DNA from: Aplysia californica
Lineage: Eukaryota > Mollusca > Gastropoda > Aplysiida > Aplysiidae
Length of the DNA: 64,000 nt
Assembly: GCF_000002075.1 (NCBI RefSeq)
Contig: NW_004797474.1
Coordinates: forward strand, 200,924-264,923
Direction: 5' to 3'
A program made the position numbers and the translations under genes. The notes under the pieces were generated by a model that saw only the letters and a program-made list of their open reading frames with translations, searched no databases and was not told where the DNA came from. Below, piece after piece: positions 22,901 through 35,929 of this stretch (its first letter is position 1; the number at the start of each line of letters is the position of its first letter).

Positions 22901-25900
22901 CTACCCACAAGTTAAAATCAGGCTCAAGATGGTCTCACACTCTTGAAGGGGTCAAACAGAAATCTAAAAAAATATTTTAATAAGAGCTTCTCCAGGTCTT
23001 AATAAACAAAGTATAAGGTAGAAAAAGACATCTACTAAACAACATAACAAAATGATTCACTCATCGAACTCCATTGTTTCAAGAAAAAATACAAAACCTT
23101 GATTTTCTCAATACTGCATTTCGGACTCCCCAAATTTAAGTGATTAAAACTTTAATCAAACTATCTTGACTAATACTGTTTTCTCCAACTTGAAGAGCTT
23201 GAACAGATCTTAAATTTGATACCCAAAGTGTTAAATAATATTATTGTCAAAAAGGAAAATTTGACTGATATTGCCGTGTTGCTACATCTAAAAACCCGAC
23301 GTGCACATACCGTCATCGTCATGATCGTTGACTGCCACCATCTGTGTGCCAGCTGGTGGGCGTGGAGCAGCACTTTCCATGTCCCTGAACTGTTGCTAGA
23401 TGAAAGACAAAAGAACAGCATTTCAACCACAGACAGATCAAGTACACAAGTTTCCATTGCATAAAATGACCTACTCAGCAGTCTAATCAAAGAGCAAGAA
23501 GTACTTAAGATTTGTTTTAAACTGAAGAAAACAGATCAAATTATCAAACGGTCACCTGTCCAAGACAATCACCACTACAAATGACCGCTTCCTACTTCCT
23601 TCTTTCAATTAAAAAATGTTTTTAATATAATGACACTGTACAAGTCGTCCACCTGTCTAAGATAAGTACTTTTCTCTGCAACAATAGGTGGCTGTCTTGG
23701 ACAATTTCAACTGTAAATACACCAAATGTTGCTTCCAGTACAGTAAATGGATTTCATCCTTGTTATTTCAATCTGATAAAGTCAATAAAATTCCCTCTGC
23801 AGAACATTATTGGTGCAGACTGAAAAAACATATGAGCCAGCCAAAAGTCATGACATAAACCCATTTCATTGACCAAGTCAAAGGTTGGAAACACTTAAAT
23901 TCAATAACCGCTCTCAGCCAACTGAAAGTAATCGCACAGCAAATACAGGCACATTATGTTCACAAAAAAGCCCTCGTGTATTTAACCAACCTCACTCAAA
24001 TGTATGTTCCACCAAGATCTCTAGGCTCAAAAGATTAATCTCTTAGGAGAACCTCAAGGAAGGAAGGTCTAAGAGAGAGAGAGAGAGAGGGGGGGAGGGA
24101 GGGAGAGGGAGGGAGAGAGAGAGGGAGGGAAAGGGAGAGAGAGAGAGAGGGAGAGGGAGGGAGAGAGAGAGGGAGAGAGGGAGGGAGAGAGAGAGAGAGA
24201 GACAGAGAGAGAGAGCAAAATCATGCAACCATGAGTGATTGTAGGTACAAAACTACATATCTATCTTTCCATGTCCCAGAAAGAGAGAAAGAGAATAAGG
24301 TCGTGCAACCTTGTAAAGAAGCTAGTAAAAACTCGCAGCCATTATTTCCAGCACAAATTTTAAAAGTTGACCCTGTCTAAAAAAGCCATGGACAACGAGA
24401 GGAAAGGACAGAAATAACTAACCTCCATTCTCTCCAGTTGAAGAACAAGAGAATTTTTCTCAGTACTCAAGGCCTCCAGCACTGTCTGTTTCTGAATGAG
24501 ACTTTCTGTGAGTGAGCGCACACGAGACTCAAGCTCCCCTTCTGTGCTGCTGCTCATGCTTTTTGTCATCAACTGATTTCGCAGTTTTTCAATCTCTGAT
24601 TCCCGATCGTTGATTCGAGTCTGGAATGCTGTCTTCTGTTTATGCAGCTCCTCTATTGAGTACTGTAGTTCCTACATGTGTTGTTCAGCAGTAGAAAGGA
24701 AATGCAAGTCTATTAGCCATCCATCAAATTAAACCTGTAACACATATCTTAAAAATCAGTCAAAAACCAAATAAAATATTTAAATAGCATTTTCATTTTT
24801 TATCATTGCATTTCTTACAGGTATATACTCCCTTCTAAAAATAAAAAAATTCATACCAGTAAGGAATGTTCTCCAACAAGCACAATTGTAAGACAGCTTA
24901 CAAAAAATATTTGCTTGCAGAATGAATGCATGGGTCAGTGGTTCAAAATGATAAACCATTGTTGTTTCACAGACAGAGAAAAAACCCAAAAAAATTTCCC
25001 TCTTCATATTGAGAAATACACAAACACACACTTATACAAAAAAATAAACACACACACACACACACACTCACACACACACATGTACATACACGCAACACAC
25101 ACCAATACATGTAAACTCTCAGAGCTTCATACCTGTTTTTGAGTCAGCAGCTCATTCTCAGCGTCCTCCCTTCTCCTTTTCTCATCCCTCAGGGAGTCCT
25201 CCAGAGACCTGATTGTCTCTTGTGAAGTGTCACTATCCTGTTGCAGCTGATTTTCCACATCCTGTGAAGATGCGAGACAAGAATTTTTAGCAACATCAGA
25301 GTTGTTTAGCTTTAGTAAGAGTTTTAAAGCACTTGCAACACAATAAGGTCATATGTGCAAACTTCCAGAGTTAGGCTGTAAGGTATTAGTAAATGCTTGT
25401 GTAATCAAAAGATTGTGTGTTTAATTTAAAACATCCATTGGCAGGTGTTTGTGTTCTGAAGGAAAGTACTTCACTTCATTTTCCCTCATTCACCATATTG
25501 AAAATGGGAACATGGAAATAAGTAGAAATAAAACATACAAACGACAGGAAGTAAAGCTGTATGACCTCTGGGGGGGAATAATTTGATAAACTGAGATGAA
25601 CTATCTGGTCACAAGATTTATTTGGGAAGAGGCAGCACGAGACCTCCAGTAGAAGAAATATATGACTATAAATAGTTAATTTAGCTTCAACCCGTGACAT
25701 CACTGGCATGAAGAGTAAGCTCTTTTAGAAGAGCAGGTGTGATTATTTTTTCTTCTGCTATCATAGTTCTCCATACTCAAACACTATACAAATTTGGTGT
25801 CACTGAGGTCTTTCTTTGTAGCATAACTGCAAAGATAAAGAACGTTGGTCTTCCTATGTCTTATGAGTGATCTTCCCTTACTGTACATGTTACCTGTTTA

Positions 25901-28900
25901 CTTACTCAAAATATTTTTTTCGAGTTAAACATACAATCAAGTAAGACTCAATGGTTCTATCGGGTTTTACCCCCCAAAAGATGATCCCACAAAACAAAAT
26001 GAGCAGATAAAACATCATGTCAAACATGAAACAAAAAGTCAAGAACATCACATATTCCCAGAAATCCCGAAAGTTCCACTTAGGAGGTGGCAGAGCCTCA
26101 CCTTGTCTTCCAACTGTGATTGTGAACCACATTACTGCACTATACAAAAAGTATCCACACCGCCACTTACCTGTAGCTCCATCCTCAGATTCTCTACCGT
26201 CAGCTTGGTCTGCTGTAGCTCCTCCCTCATCATGTCTCTCTCTTGTCTCATCGACTCGTGCTCAAGAGAAGACACACCCCCCGACTCCCCAACAGGCCCT
26301 GCACCATCCCTCAGGCTGGCTATAAGCTTTTCCTTGGACTGCAAAAAAAAGGAAAAAATATATATTATCAAGCTGAAATAACAAAACACTTTCAACTTAA
26401 TTCATTCTCTGCCCATTATCGATATATTGGCAGCACGACCGCACCGTTTTCGTCCATTACCGATACATCGGCACGGGCTATACTCAAACTTTATTTAGTT
26501 CATAAATGCTTGATCCATAATTTTAAGTTTTAATATAAACAAATCTCAAAAGTAAAAACTTCCTGCAAAGAAATATAGTGTTTATAACTATGTAAGTGGG
26601 TGGAAAGTTGAAATTGTTGAAGTATTTTGTGTGGTGTGTTTGTGAAAACAAAACAAGAAAAATTATCACACTCATTTCTAGTTCTAGAATCTAGCTATGT
26701 TTTCTGGGCCTGGTAGTAAATAACCCTATAGGCATATATAACTTGTAAAACAGACTAGGGAATTTTTCTTTAATAAACTAAATGACAGAGATGATATTGT
26801 CTTAGAATCCTTAGCTTTAGATTCTGATTCGGGGGTTGATTGAATCGAGAGTGAGAAGCGTGAAAGACATATTGGCAGATCTAAATCAGCAAAGAAGATA
26901 GTTGGAGACATGGAAGTGAGTGAATATGCTTGGAAATGAAAGGGAAGGAAAGCCAAGAGAAGTGAAAATCAAGAGGATAATGACCTAGACCTAGGTCTAA
27001 ATCTAAATCTAGACTTGGACAAGCAAGTGCAACTCGGGCAAATTCTTATTTATTACAACTTTTGGTATTGTCACAGTGATGTTACAAAATTGATCATAAA
27101 ATCAGCTAGAATTGCACAATTTCATACCTTTTTGCATGAACATGCGTAGGAATCTTTTTCCGAAATATACATTTTATTATTTATATTCAAAGTCGGACAT
27201 TTAGTCTGTCTTTTTATTAGCTCCCATATGATGAACGTGTTCTCTGACAAGTATCAATTACGTCCTTTGCCTAATCAAATATTTTTTTACACATTTCAAT
27301 GCTACATTTCATTACCTTTCAAAGTATGTATGACACTACCTATTTATTATTTAATTTTACTTATGAAAATCCTTCCTGAACACATACACACCTATCATTC
27401 ACGAACGAATGCACAGAGAAAACCGGTGAAAGCTGGTACAAAAAATGGGCAGAGAATGAGTTATGGTAACACAGCAATGTGCCAGAGATAAATTTACTGA
27501 CCCATATTATGATATTTTCTTCACACTGAGAGGTCATAGAGAATGAAATGCAGAATTAACATTCATAATGAGTAGACATACATCAAAAACACTCACTAAA
27601 TCATAAGTTCATATCTTTAGGCTTTGAAACTTTTAGGACCTCACAGTACAGTTTTAAGTCAGTAAAATATTCCATCATATCAACAGCATTTTGACAGTCC
27701 ATCCATCATTTCACGCCAAAAAATATATACTTTCTCATATCACTTGGACAGTTTAGTATTAGTAAGAGTTTTACAGCATTTGCAACACAATAAGGTCATA
27801 TAAGTGCCAAAGATTAAAGGTGTTACAAGAGAGTAACATACACATGAAAGGAGGAGAGACCAGGACAAAAGATATTAGATAGGAAAGGAGTAAGCCACAC
27901 CAGAGCACCTGCCAACCATCTGCTCACTTGGACAGTTGATTGTGAACATGATTGTACATGTTTTACATCATATTACTTTGACTCTCTCTATCAGGGCCAC
28001 CAGTGTCAGTGGTGTAGTGGTTAAATGCTTTGCCATCACAGGTAGAAGTAGAAGTGAGTATGACTCCCATGTGGGAAGCTCTTTTTATCGAGTATTTACA
28101 TCTGTCTATTGGGACGCTGTATCTCTCTCTGCCCTCGTTGACCCTTACAGGCAGGGTTCAAGCAGCCTGCTTCCTTAATAATTTATCTAGTATCTATTAG
28201 CTAGATTTACTGTCAGAGCCAACCCAGAGCAAACAGGGGTACAACATCTGAGCAGAAAGAAGGGGATACTCAATAAAACTGAACCAAACTCATGCCTTCG
28301 GTGTCAGTTAAACAGCAAAGAGCCAAATATTGCACTTAACACAGCAGTCCAGTAGGATAGCAAAACCTACCTGCAGAATGCGCGCTGCTTTGTCCTTGTA
28401 ATCAGTTAACTCTCTCCGCGAAGAGTCCGCTGTAGTTTTGGCAGCTTTCAACTGGCCGGACAACTCAGAAATTTTGGCTGTAGAGAATAATTATAACATT
28501 GTTATTATATAACATCTGTGCAATTTCAATACAACTGACCTGAGCGTGCGCTACCTTTGCCCCTCTGTAAACTGAGTGCCCACCTAAGAGTTCAGGGAAG
28601 TAATACAAACAATTCACCCCAAGGGAGCCCAGGCAATCAGGTCCTGTTTGGCTCGGGGGAGAGGGGCAGGGAAGGCAATTTTCAAACCTAAAGACAGAAG
28701 TTCCATGCTTTCTCTTTAAGCATTTGATTTGAGTTTTTGCATAGTGCCGGACAAATGTAACCAAACCTGTACTGAAAAAAAAAAGATAAAAAGGGTGAAT
28801 TTTCATGCAAGAAGGAAAAAATATCTATTCGTACATCTTTCTCAAACAAATTATGAATGCACGCACACACACATAAACCAGCTCATATCATGAATGCACA

Positions 28901-31900
28901 TTTAGTACAGTAAACAAACAGACTCCTTAGCCATCAGGCCATCAGCTGATACCCAGTGCACACTACCAATTAGATTCATCTGCCACATTCTCATTCTTGG
29001 ATGAAGAAAAAGCTACCATTCTGGCACACTGCAACCCATTCAACTCACGACCTTGAAAACAAATGCGTTTGCTTTAGAAAGTCACAGTCAAATCTAGTTG
29101 ATTTTAGTTGTACTATGCCAAAACGGTAGCAGCCATGAAGAAAAATCTGGCTGGTCCTAACTGAAACTGATGAATCCAATTGGCAGTGTGCAGTGAAAAT
29201 ATTCTACAACTGATTTCAACAAAAATATAAAAGCATCACATTCAAATCTGAACCAAATCCAACATTCTCCCCCTCTCCCCACAGAAACATTTTGCTTCTC
29301 AGTAGTGTCCTGACAGGCTGTCAAAAGATCTAACTTTGAAATGGTCTTCACTATGTTTAGCAAGATCAAGGTATTACACTTTGAGAAGAAAAAAAGATTT
29401 ATGCTACTGGTACCTTTCTCCTCCGACAGTCTTTTCTCCGCAGTCTTCACAGCTTCTGCCATGGACCGTTGCTCCTGCTCTAGGCGACTTTGCCGTTCTC
29501 CAGCCTCTTGCTGAAAGGGGAAATATTAAAAAAAGAACATGTTATCAAGGAATTGATAAATGGTTAAGATTTTATAAAACAAATGTATCCATCATACCAA
29601 TATCTTTAATCAAAATGTAATTCATCGCGAAAGTTTAAAGCCCAAGCTTATAAATGAGTGTCACTTACCAGACAGGCTGCTTCGACCTAGCATGACTAAC
29701 CAGTACAATGTGGCATGATTCATAACAGCCAGTTGGAGTTATCCCATAAAATATGTACCAAACATGAATTCTCTTAATGCAAGACAAAGAGTCTAACCAT
29801 TACTCCATAGATGTCAGTATGAGGTAGGTTATTATTATGCCAATGACATTATTTAGTGAGAATGTATAAACTGATCAAAAACAAAAGATGACATATAAAA
29901 TACAATGGCACAATTTTTTTTCTCTAATGTAAATAAAACAACATAAATGCCAAAAGGACTTGCCACGACATGTTACCCAACCATATAAAGGTCTAAATAA
30001 AAAAATCAGAATAATAGTACTCTATAGGTATACCACAAAACAGTAATAGTGATTAAAATCCTTCAAATATATACGGCAAAAAGTTTCTTATAAACGTAAA
30101 AGGGATTTGCTTTGAAAGCCTTAGAAATACCTACGCCAGTATTCCTATTCTCTCAGACCTTCTAAGCAGTACTATAAATATATAAGAAATATCTTAGAAC
30201 CTCAGAAATGATAAACAGTATAGCCATCCGTTACTTATAAGGGTCAAGTACAAACTGAAAACATTGCTACCGATAACACTCTTTGACTTTAAGAGCAATA
30301 CCTGAGCTTGCTTGTACGCTAGCTGTTCTCTTCTCAAAGCTGCCTCTACTTCTTCCAGTTTTTCTTTCATAGAATCAAGAGCTTGGCCGTGCAGCCCACT
30401 GGAGTCAGAATGGTCCCTCAATATTCTATGAAAGTTTTAGAAATTAATTAATTATTAATAATAATAGTGATAATAAGGATAATAATAACCCCTCCGTTAC
30501 TGGTAATGCAAATGGGTTTTTTTTATTGTACAGTTTAACACTGAAAAAATAAAGATAACAAAATTATCTTAAAAATAAAGTTAACAAGACAAGCAATATT
30601 ACCAATTAAACACAAAACACATCTGGGACAAAATTTAACCTGAAATATGTACCCCATGCCATGTCAACACATGTTGGATTAAAAGTAGCAAAAATCTTCA
30701 AATTTTTTTTTTACATTGATTTTTTATAATCCACCATATTTCCTGTTTTTTTCTCCACCAAAAAGCCTTTCTGCTCGCTTCTTTCGCCCGCCATGATTCA
30801 CTCTCTAATACAACTTTCCCTACACCGAACTTTGCAGAACGGGGGCAAGTTGTTGCCTTGTGCATTATCTCTTCTAAAGAGGAAGCGCACTGACACATGA
30901 AGAAACAATACAGTTCAAGTGCCTTCGTGTGGCAGAGGACTTCCGGCACGCACCTGAAATGTGCAGACTCTGACCTAGATCTACTTTCCTGAGAGGTGTC
31001 TTTTGCAACAGCATCCATAATATGCATATCAAAATATAACAAAACCAAAAACACACAAAAAAAGATGCACCAATTACAATAAATAGACATACATAAAAAA
31101 AACTGAACATAAGAAAAATGGACTGATTATGTCAACTCTATCAGGATATGATTCATATGGGACGACACCTTAAAATGACAGATTCCATCATCGATAAGTT
31201 CAGAACATGTCAAGAAAGATGTATACTGAATTCATTCACATGAGCAATTACCCAATATATTTACCTTTCTCTCTCAAGTTTCACTTCTTCGAGATTCTGT
31301 TCCCTAGAGGAAACTTTTCTGTCCGCCTCATCCAATCGTACCCTGAGAACAGCCAGCTGCGAGTCTTTAGCATTGAGAGCCTCCGTCAGATCTGACTCCC
31401 GAGCCTGCAGTTCCCTCACCAGCTGGTCGTGCATTGCTGCAGAGTTTGACTGGCTGTGAAGCTTTTCTTTTGACCTTGACAACTCTGTGAAACAAAAAGT
31501 ATCAGCATCAGTTCACTTGTTCGTCTTTTTTCCATACGAAATGTTTTTGTACTCCATCATAACAGGAGTAAGATTTATTGTTAGTGCATAGCAGGTCTGT
31601 TGTTACCTGCCACCTCCCAAACCCACTGACGGCGTAAGGGGAGGGGGGGAACTAATGCATTTATTCCAAAGTTACAAGAATCCAAGATTACTATAGCTAG
31701 AGGATAAGAAAGATGAACATTCAGTAATTCAAAACAGCTGTAGCAGCACGAGACTGGGACGTCCTGTACCCAACACAATGTAATCAGGGAGGAACAGGGT
31801 CGGGTAGCTTTCTCAGGAACTAAAAGACACCTTAACAAGTCATCCTCAGATAATACCCTTTAAACTGTATTCTCATCTCAGCTACAGAGGTAAAACACTA

Positions 31901-33307
31901 CTGCATCTCACCTGTCTCTGCCTCCTTCGCCCTTTGTATCACGCTTGCCATCTCTTGATTCAAGGAGGCCACCTCATTTCGGAGGAGTCTGTTTTCCAGT
32001 TCCAGAGATGAGAACTGCCGATCTCGCTGCTCTGTGGGTACCTCAGCATGATCACTTTCAGGGTTACTTTGGTCACTGGCCACAGGGCTCTCTTTCATGG
32101 CATCAGCGATCACGTCAACATCAGCAGACGTGTGAGAGTTGGTGGGGCTATCTCGTTGAACATTGCCATCTTCATCCGCAGTATCTGCTGCAGCAGCTAA
32201 GGAAAGAGTACAAGGGTATATATATGCAAAATATGATACTTAAAAGAGGGAGGCTTCTTCACTGATGAAAGAAAGGGGGGAAAAACAGGAAAGATGAAAA
32301 AGAAATTTTAAGGGGTGGGGAAATGAAGAGAGAGTAGGGTGTAAAATGGGAGCTAAATTTTAACCCAAAAAAAAGTCACTTCCCCCCCCCCAAAAAAAAA
32401 AAATTGCCCAACACATCAGAAGTGAACTGCATATTAATCAACAATCTGCATTTTCCCTACATGCCTGCTCACTCCAAAAGAAGAAAAACAGCTGCAAACA
32501 ACCGAAGACTCACTGGATAGACAAAAGAGGGCCTAATCTCATCTTTTCAATACAAATAGCAAGGCTCAATGATTTGACCATCAGACTATTCATGTTCATT
32601 CTACAGGGCTTCATGTCCTGTTTCGAACCCCTGTACTTAAGAGTTAAAATAAACGTTTAACACACTCACAAGAACAGACAAGCTTATCATTTACAATGAA
32701 AATTTACAGATCCATAGCTTTCCTTACTTGGAGCTTTTGTGGTGGTGCTTGGGGCTACAGTTGGTTCAACAACAGTAGCAACAGCTGAAATATTCAAATT
32801 GTCAGGTTTTGCACTTTTCGATGAAATGATCGAGGACGTGCTGGACTGTCGAGAGTGATGCTGACTGCTGACGGGTGTACGCCGCTTTTTGGTGCTGTCA
32901 GATGCGTCTTTGCTGTTCAGAAAATCAAAGAGAGCATCATCAGAGTCTTTCTTTTTCACAGTTTTCCCGGATGTTTGTGTTGTGGGAGCTGAGGGTGGAG
33001 ACGATGACGAGGCAGCAGGCAGCACTGGAGCAGGTACCTTTGCAACGCTCCTGATTGGTGCACTGACAAATGATGATGACTTGTCTACTTCGTCTTTGTA
33101 ACTGTGAAGCCTGGAAGGCACACTCTGTGAAGGGCTTAGAGGTTTGCCAAAAGCAGGCTCAAAGCTGGACTCAGTGAGTACAGGCTCCTTGAGAGGAGCA
33201 GGAGTTACTTTTTCAGTTTCATCAATATGCAAAACATCAGCAGCAGACTTATCCAGCCGGTTGAGGAAATCCTCAGCTTTTCCAGTAACTGCAGAGAACC
33301 ATGACAT
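19982..33307 (-). CDS. GOLGA5: Golgin-84 (golgin subfamily A member 5), 12 coding exons
   Basis: Golgin-84 is a tail-anchored coiled-coil tether of the Golgi membrane that captures intra-Golgi vesicles and supports ribbon structure. Minus-strand exons: 33307-32728, 32196-31912, 31484-31265, 30425-30302, 29510-29414, 28477-28371, 26338-26171, 25261-25133, 24671-24423, 23395-23311, 22054-21894, 20080-19982. All have AG/GT borders and matching phase, giving 767 residues (human 731). The start MSWFSAVTGKAEDFLNRLD matches the family N-terminus, and its ATG has A at -3. A low-complexity Ser/Pro/Thr head carries DDALFDFLNS (about 123-132). The coiled coil runs from about 258 to 653, with LENRLLRNEVASLNQEMAS, LNAKDSQLAVLRVRL and LIQKQTVLEALSTEKNSLV. 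Then come SIDGFSIRLGVFLRRYPMAR and one transmembrane segment (about 727-748) with a short tail. No breaks are seen. A splice acceptor at about 33343 suggests one or more upstream non-coding exons. Confidence 0.97.
21244..21481. mobile_element. MITE with GCACTCCTGTACAATTG ends in the last GOLGA5 intron
   Basis: A 238-bp segment whose ends are inverted repeats of about 28 bp: GCACTCCTGTACAATTGAGG TCCC on the left and, reverse-complemented, GCACTCCTGTACAATTGCGG TCCC on the right. The middle is rich in TCTAGATCTAGA-type palindromes. No ORF and no convincing target duplication are seen. Confidence 0.75.
21482..21850. other. CpG-rich intronic segment
   Basis: Directly after the MITE, and ending close to golgin exon 22054-21894, about 370 bases are unusually rich in CpG (for example GCCGCGGGCCGCGATTTC and GTCCAGCGTGAGG). 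A TATAAAAAA string occurs on the plus strand near 21753. It may be an internal promoter, a piece of a different mobile element or a preserved regulatory element; the sequence alone does not decide. Confidence 0.4.
23549..23714. mobile_element. R2 MITE family, copy 1
   Basis: One of five similar copies in the window (others at 43634-43833, 44898-45073, 49838-50016 and 59234-59420). Shared motifs in order are CACCTGTCCAAGACAATCACC, ACAAATGACCACTTCC, TAATGACACTGTCCAAG, CCACCTGTCTAAGA, CTTTTCTCCTC and GTGGCTGTCTTGGACAATTT, ending TTCAACTGTA. The best-preserved copies begin TACAGTTGAACCTGCT, the inverse of the end, so the family has short TIRs and probably a TA target. Non-coding. Confidence 0.75.
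24072..24214. repeat. GA/GGGA low-complexity tract
   Basis: About 140 bases of (GA)n mixed with GGGA units lie in the golgin intron between exons 24671-24423 and 23395-23311, just beyond the donor of the former. On the transcribed strand it is CT-rich. Confidence 0.9.
25043..25080. repeat. (CA)n microsatellite
   Basis: A CA dinucleotide run interrupted once by CTCA. It lies about 50 bases downstream (transcription sense) of the golgin exon 25261-25133. Confidence 0.9.
25310..25362 (+). repeat. Interspersed repeat R1, fragment
   Basis: Only the first part of R1 is visible: AGTAAGAGTTTTAAAGCACT, TGCAACACAATAAGGTCATA and TGTGCAAA. Confidence 0.6.
26401..27460. mobile_element. Possible piggyBac-like non-autonomous element in a GOLGA5 intron
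   Basis: The ends TTCATTCTCTGCCCATTATC (left) and, reverse-complemented, CTCATTCTCTGCCCATTTTT (right) are inverted repeats about 1.06 kb apart. The left end is preceded by TTAA and the right end followed by TTAT, which would fit a TTAA target with one changed base. Near the left end two related hairpin motifs lie close together (CATTATCGATATATTGGCA and CATTACCGATACATCGGCA). No transposase ORF is seen. The element starts only about 60 bases from the acceptor of exon 26338-26171. The piggyBac assignment rests on TTAA and is tentative. Confidence 0.5.
27757..27925 (+). repeat. Interspersed repeat R1, copy 5 (most complete)
   Basis: The best reference copy, in order: AGTAAGAGTTTTACAGCATT, TGCAACACAATAAGGTCATA, AGATTAAAGGTGTTACAAGA, AGTAACATACACATGAAAGG, AGATATTAGATAGGAAAGGA and GCCACACCAGAGCACCTGCC. 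It lies in the golgin intron between exons 28477-28371 and 26338-26171. Confidence 0.8.
27995..28215 (+). mobile_element. Second SINE-like family, copy 1
   Basis: Begins with an A-box-like GTGGTGTAGTGGTTAAATGC and shares with 54880-55045 the order: GTGGTGTAG..TTA, TTTGCCATC/TTTGGCATC, GTTGACCC, GGCAGGGTTCAAGCAGCCTG (there GGCAGAGTTTAAGCAGCCTA) and CTTCC..AAT. The B box is decayed. A tRNA-derived SINE is the likely class. Confidence 0.6.
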
Positions 33308-33704
33308 CTTCAAGGATGGCTGAGAGAACACCGGTTCCTATCCTAAGACAGTACAATATCATGAGTCAGTCTTGTCTGAAAAACAAAAAAGGGAAGTTAC
33401 TGTAACAATGGTCTAAGAAATTCATTTACCATCAAATAAGTAGAGAAACGACTTATAAGATTTATTGTGCCTCTATAGAATATATGGAACAATTTAATAA
33501 GCATTATAATGAGTTATTCTACAGAAATGTTGCTACAAACACTAATACTAATAGAAAAAATAAGAACAAATTCAAGACCAGAGATACCTGAAACACAATT
33601 CAGTTTTGTTACTGACTAGGGTATCCAGTTGGTTATATTATATATAGACCATAACAGTGTTAACTTACTGGAGAGATATCTGTATATATGTACGTGTCTA
33701 AAAA

Positions 33705-33995
33705 ATGTGAAATCAGGCGCTCTTCAATTTTAAAAAAATTGTTTGGAAGCTTGTTCATTTGTATTGATTTTGAAGAATGAAAAAAAAAATACCCATTTAA
33801 CTTGAATGGAAGTCAACATACATATATCTGCGATAGAAGGAGATAGGGGTCGCCTGTTGTCAGAGGGTAAATTAAAAAGAAAATGGCCGTTAAGTCGAGT
33901 GATTTTTAAAGTTTTGAGTGTCCTTGGAAACTGCAAATTTACATTTTTTGAGCCTTTGGTAAATATTTTTCAGCCAAAAGTCAGAATCCATGTCT
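33705..33995. repeat. Partial relative of the 50376-50785 element
   Basis: Starts with GAAATCAGGCGCTCTTCAAT, nearly identical to the left terminus of the element at 50376-50785 (TGAAATCAGGCGCTCGTCAA). It later contains GTGTCCTTGGAAACTGCAAA, shared with about 13893-13912. No matching right terminus was found, so the copy is partial or strongly diverged. Confidence 0.5.
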
Positions 33996-34682
33996 CAAAG
34001 TAAATGGAGAAAATATAACATCAGATGCCAATGTCACAATGTAGCAGAGTCAGTAAAGTAAACAATCCATAAAGGGTTATCTTTAAATGTAAAGAAAACA
34101 TAAATACATTGTAAAATCTAAGCAAAGGTGAAAAGATTTAAACAAATTCAACAGTTCAAATGTCAAGGAATAATTACATTCAATGTGAAAAAAAATATCT
34201 ATAAATTGGATTAGCAGAGAAGAGTTTCGATAAAAAAGAGTCCTGTCCGGAAAAAAAAAACCAAACACCTCAATGACCACCAAAATAACAATCTAAAAAG
34301 GCTATATGTGTGAGGTCAACCCTTCTTAAGAGCTGTAAAAACTGGACGATTAACAAATGAAGTGAAATTAAACTTGAAGCAATAGAAATGTGGTTTCTTC
34401 AGAGACTATTGTTGAGAATCTCTTTGAAGAAAAATAAAAAATAAGGTAGTGCTGAAAGAAGCCCACATGTATGCCACTCATTAATAAAAACAATTAGAAA
34501 GAGATCATGAACTTGCTCTCACTGTGTAGAAATAGATGACAAAAGAGGCACTGGCCAGTACAAAAATAACATTTAGTATTTAGCTGACAGAACTTAAACA
34601 GAAGTCACCAGGAAATAAGGATTGGGTTGTTGTTTTTTCAAAGCACCTAACTTTAGCCCCAAGCTTAACTCCTGTTCTGCAT

Positions 34683-34905
34683 CTGTGCCGGGATGCACTC
34701 TTTTATTATATCTAGATCTACTGATAAGACCCAACTTCTTACCGCGGACGTTCCCGGCAGGGGCCAAAGAGTGTACTGTTAGTGTACAGTGAATGACCCC
34801 GGAAATGTGTGTTTTCACTGTGAATACCGTGGGGGTGTGTTAATCAATGATAAAAATAATTAATGCTCTATCTTTAATAGCTTTCTATTTTTATAAAGTG
34901 TTACG
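34683..34905 (+). repeat. Intergenic repeat pair, left copy
   Basis: Aligns by eye with 35930-36125. Shared blocks: TGCCGGGATGC/TGCCGAGATGC, CGGACGTTCC, AGTGTACTGTTAGTGTACAG/CGTGTACTGTTGGTGTACAG, GGAAATGTGT/GGAAACGTGT, GAATAC..TGGG.GTGTGTTAAT and CTTTCTATTTTTAT/TTTTCTATTTTAT. Non-coding. Function and class unknown. Confidence 0.6.
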
Positions 34906-35929
34906 AACAATGAATAACCCCCTCTCATAAGCTGATAAGTCATTACGAGTAGTTACGCCCATTCAATGACCTTTTAGACGCTCTTGTTGTTACAAATGAT
35001 CTGGGGTCCGAAAGGAAATAATATAGGTCGATTTCGGAATGTTTTGCTCTAAAAATTTTCTTTTTACCTGCACAATGGTTAAACTATCAAATAAGCTTAT
35101 TTTTATCAGGTCAGCAGATTAGAAAGATTTTGTATAGAAAAATGTAAGTCTTGTTTCCTTGCTATCCTGTCCAGCTCCTCAAGTCTAAGTGGGTAAATTT
35201 TTTCTAATTTCATTGGAAGATCATCTAGAGCTACCAATTAAGTGTGTTTCTAGAAGTAGGCCAACAAGCGTACACAAACTCAAGCAGACTGATGTTCACA
35301 CACTTGAGCTGCAGGAATACGAGACCCGGTCATCACACTGATGATGCTCAGCGTACGTGCGCTGAGCCAGGGCCAGACTGATGCGGGTGCGGACAGAAGG
35401 TGAGGTGCCAAGATACGCTTCTGGGGGAACATAAACCCAGCACCCAGGGGACATGGGTTAAAAAGAGAAATTTGTGGGAAACCATGATCATGAATGTCTG
35501 TTTTAGATCTGGTAGGCCTAAGTTACTACTTATTTATGATGAGAAAGTACAAAAGAAAATGTTTTACACACACATAACATTTCCAGTTCAGAATTAAAGT
35601 AGCTGTGTGACTATTCAGACACAGGCACGGTCCTGTGGAGACTAAGCCCTGACCCCCAAGGGTCATTTCGGATAGAGATTGATTTTCAGCTCCCTCCAAC
35701 GCCAATTGCGCATTTCCCAGTCACAGCAATTTTATGCAAACTGCAAAGATGCATTGGTCCAAAAAGCAAGAGAAGCATGTCATTCTCAAAAAGATAAAGA
35801 TCCACAATGTACGGTACTCGCATTCAAGCTAGAGTAGAAGGACACATGTGTCCGAATATACACGGGAGCTTGTTGAACTGACATGTGTCCCAATAGGATG
35901 GATGCAGCCTAAAACTCTTGTCGTGCGTC

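Noticed and set aside
33305-33331. Upstream GTG as a golgin-84 start, eight codons before MSWF
   Set aside because: The codon is GTG, whereas the ATG of MSWF matches the family N-terminus and has A at -3.
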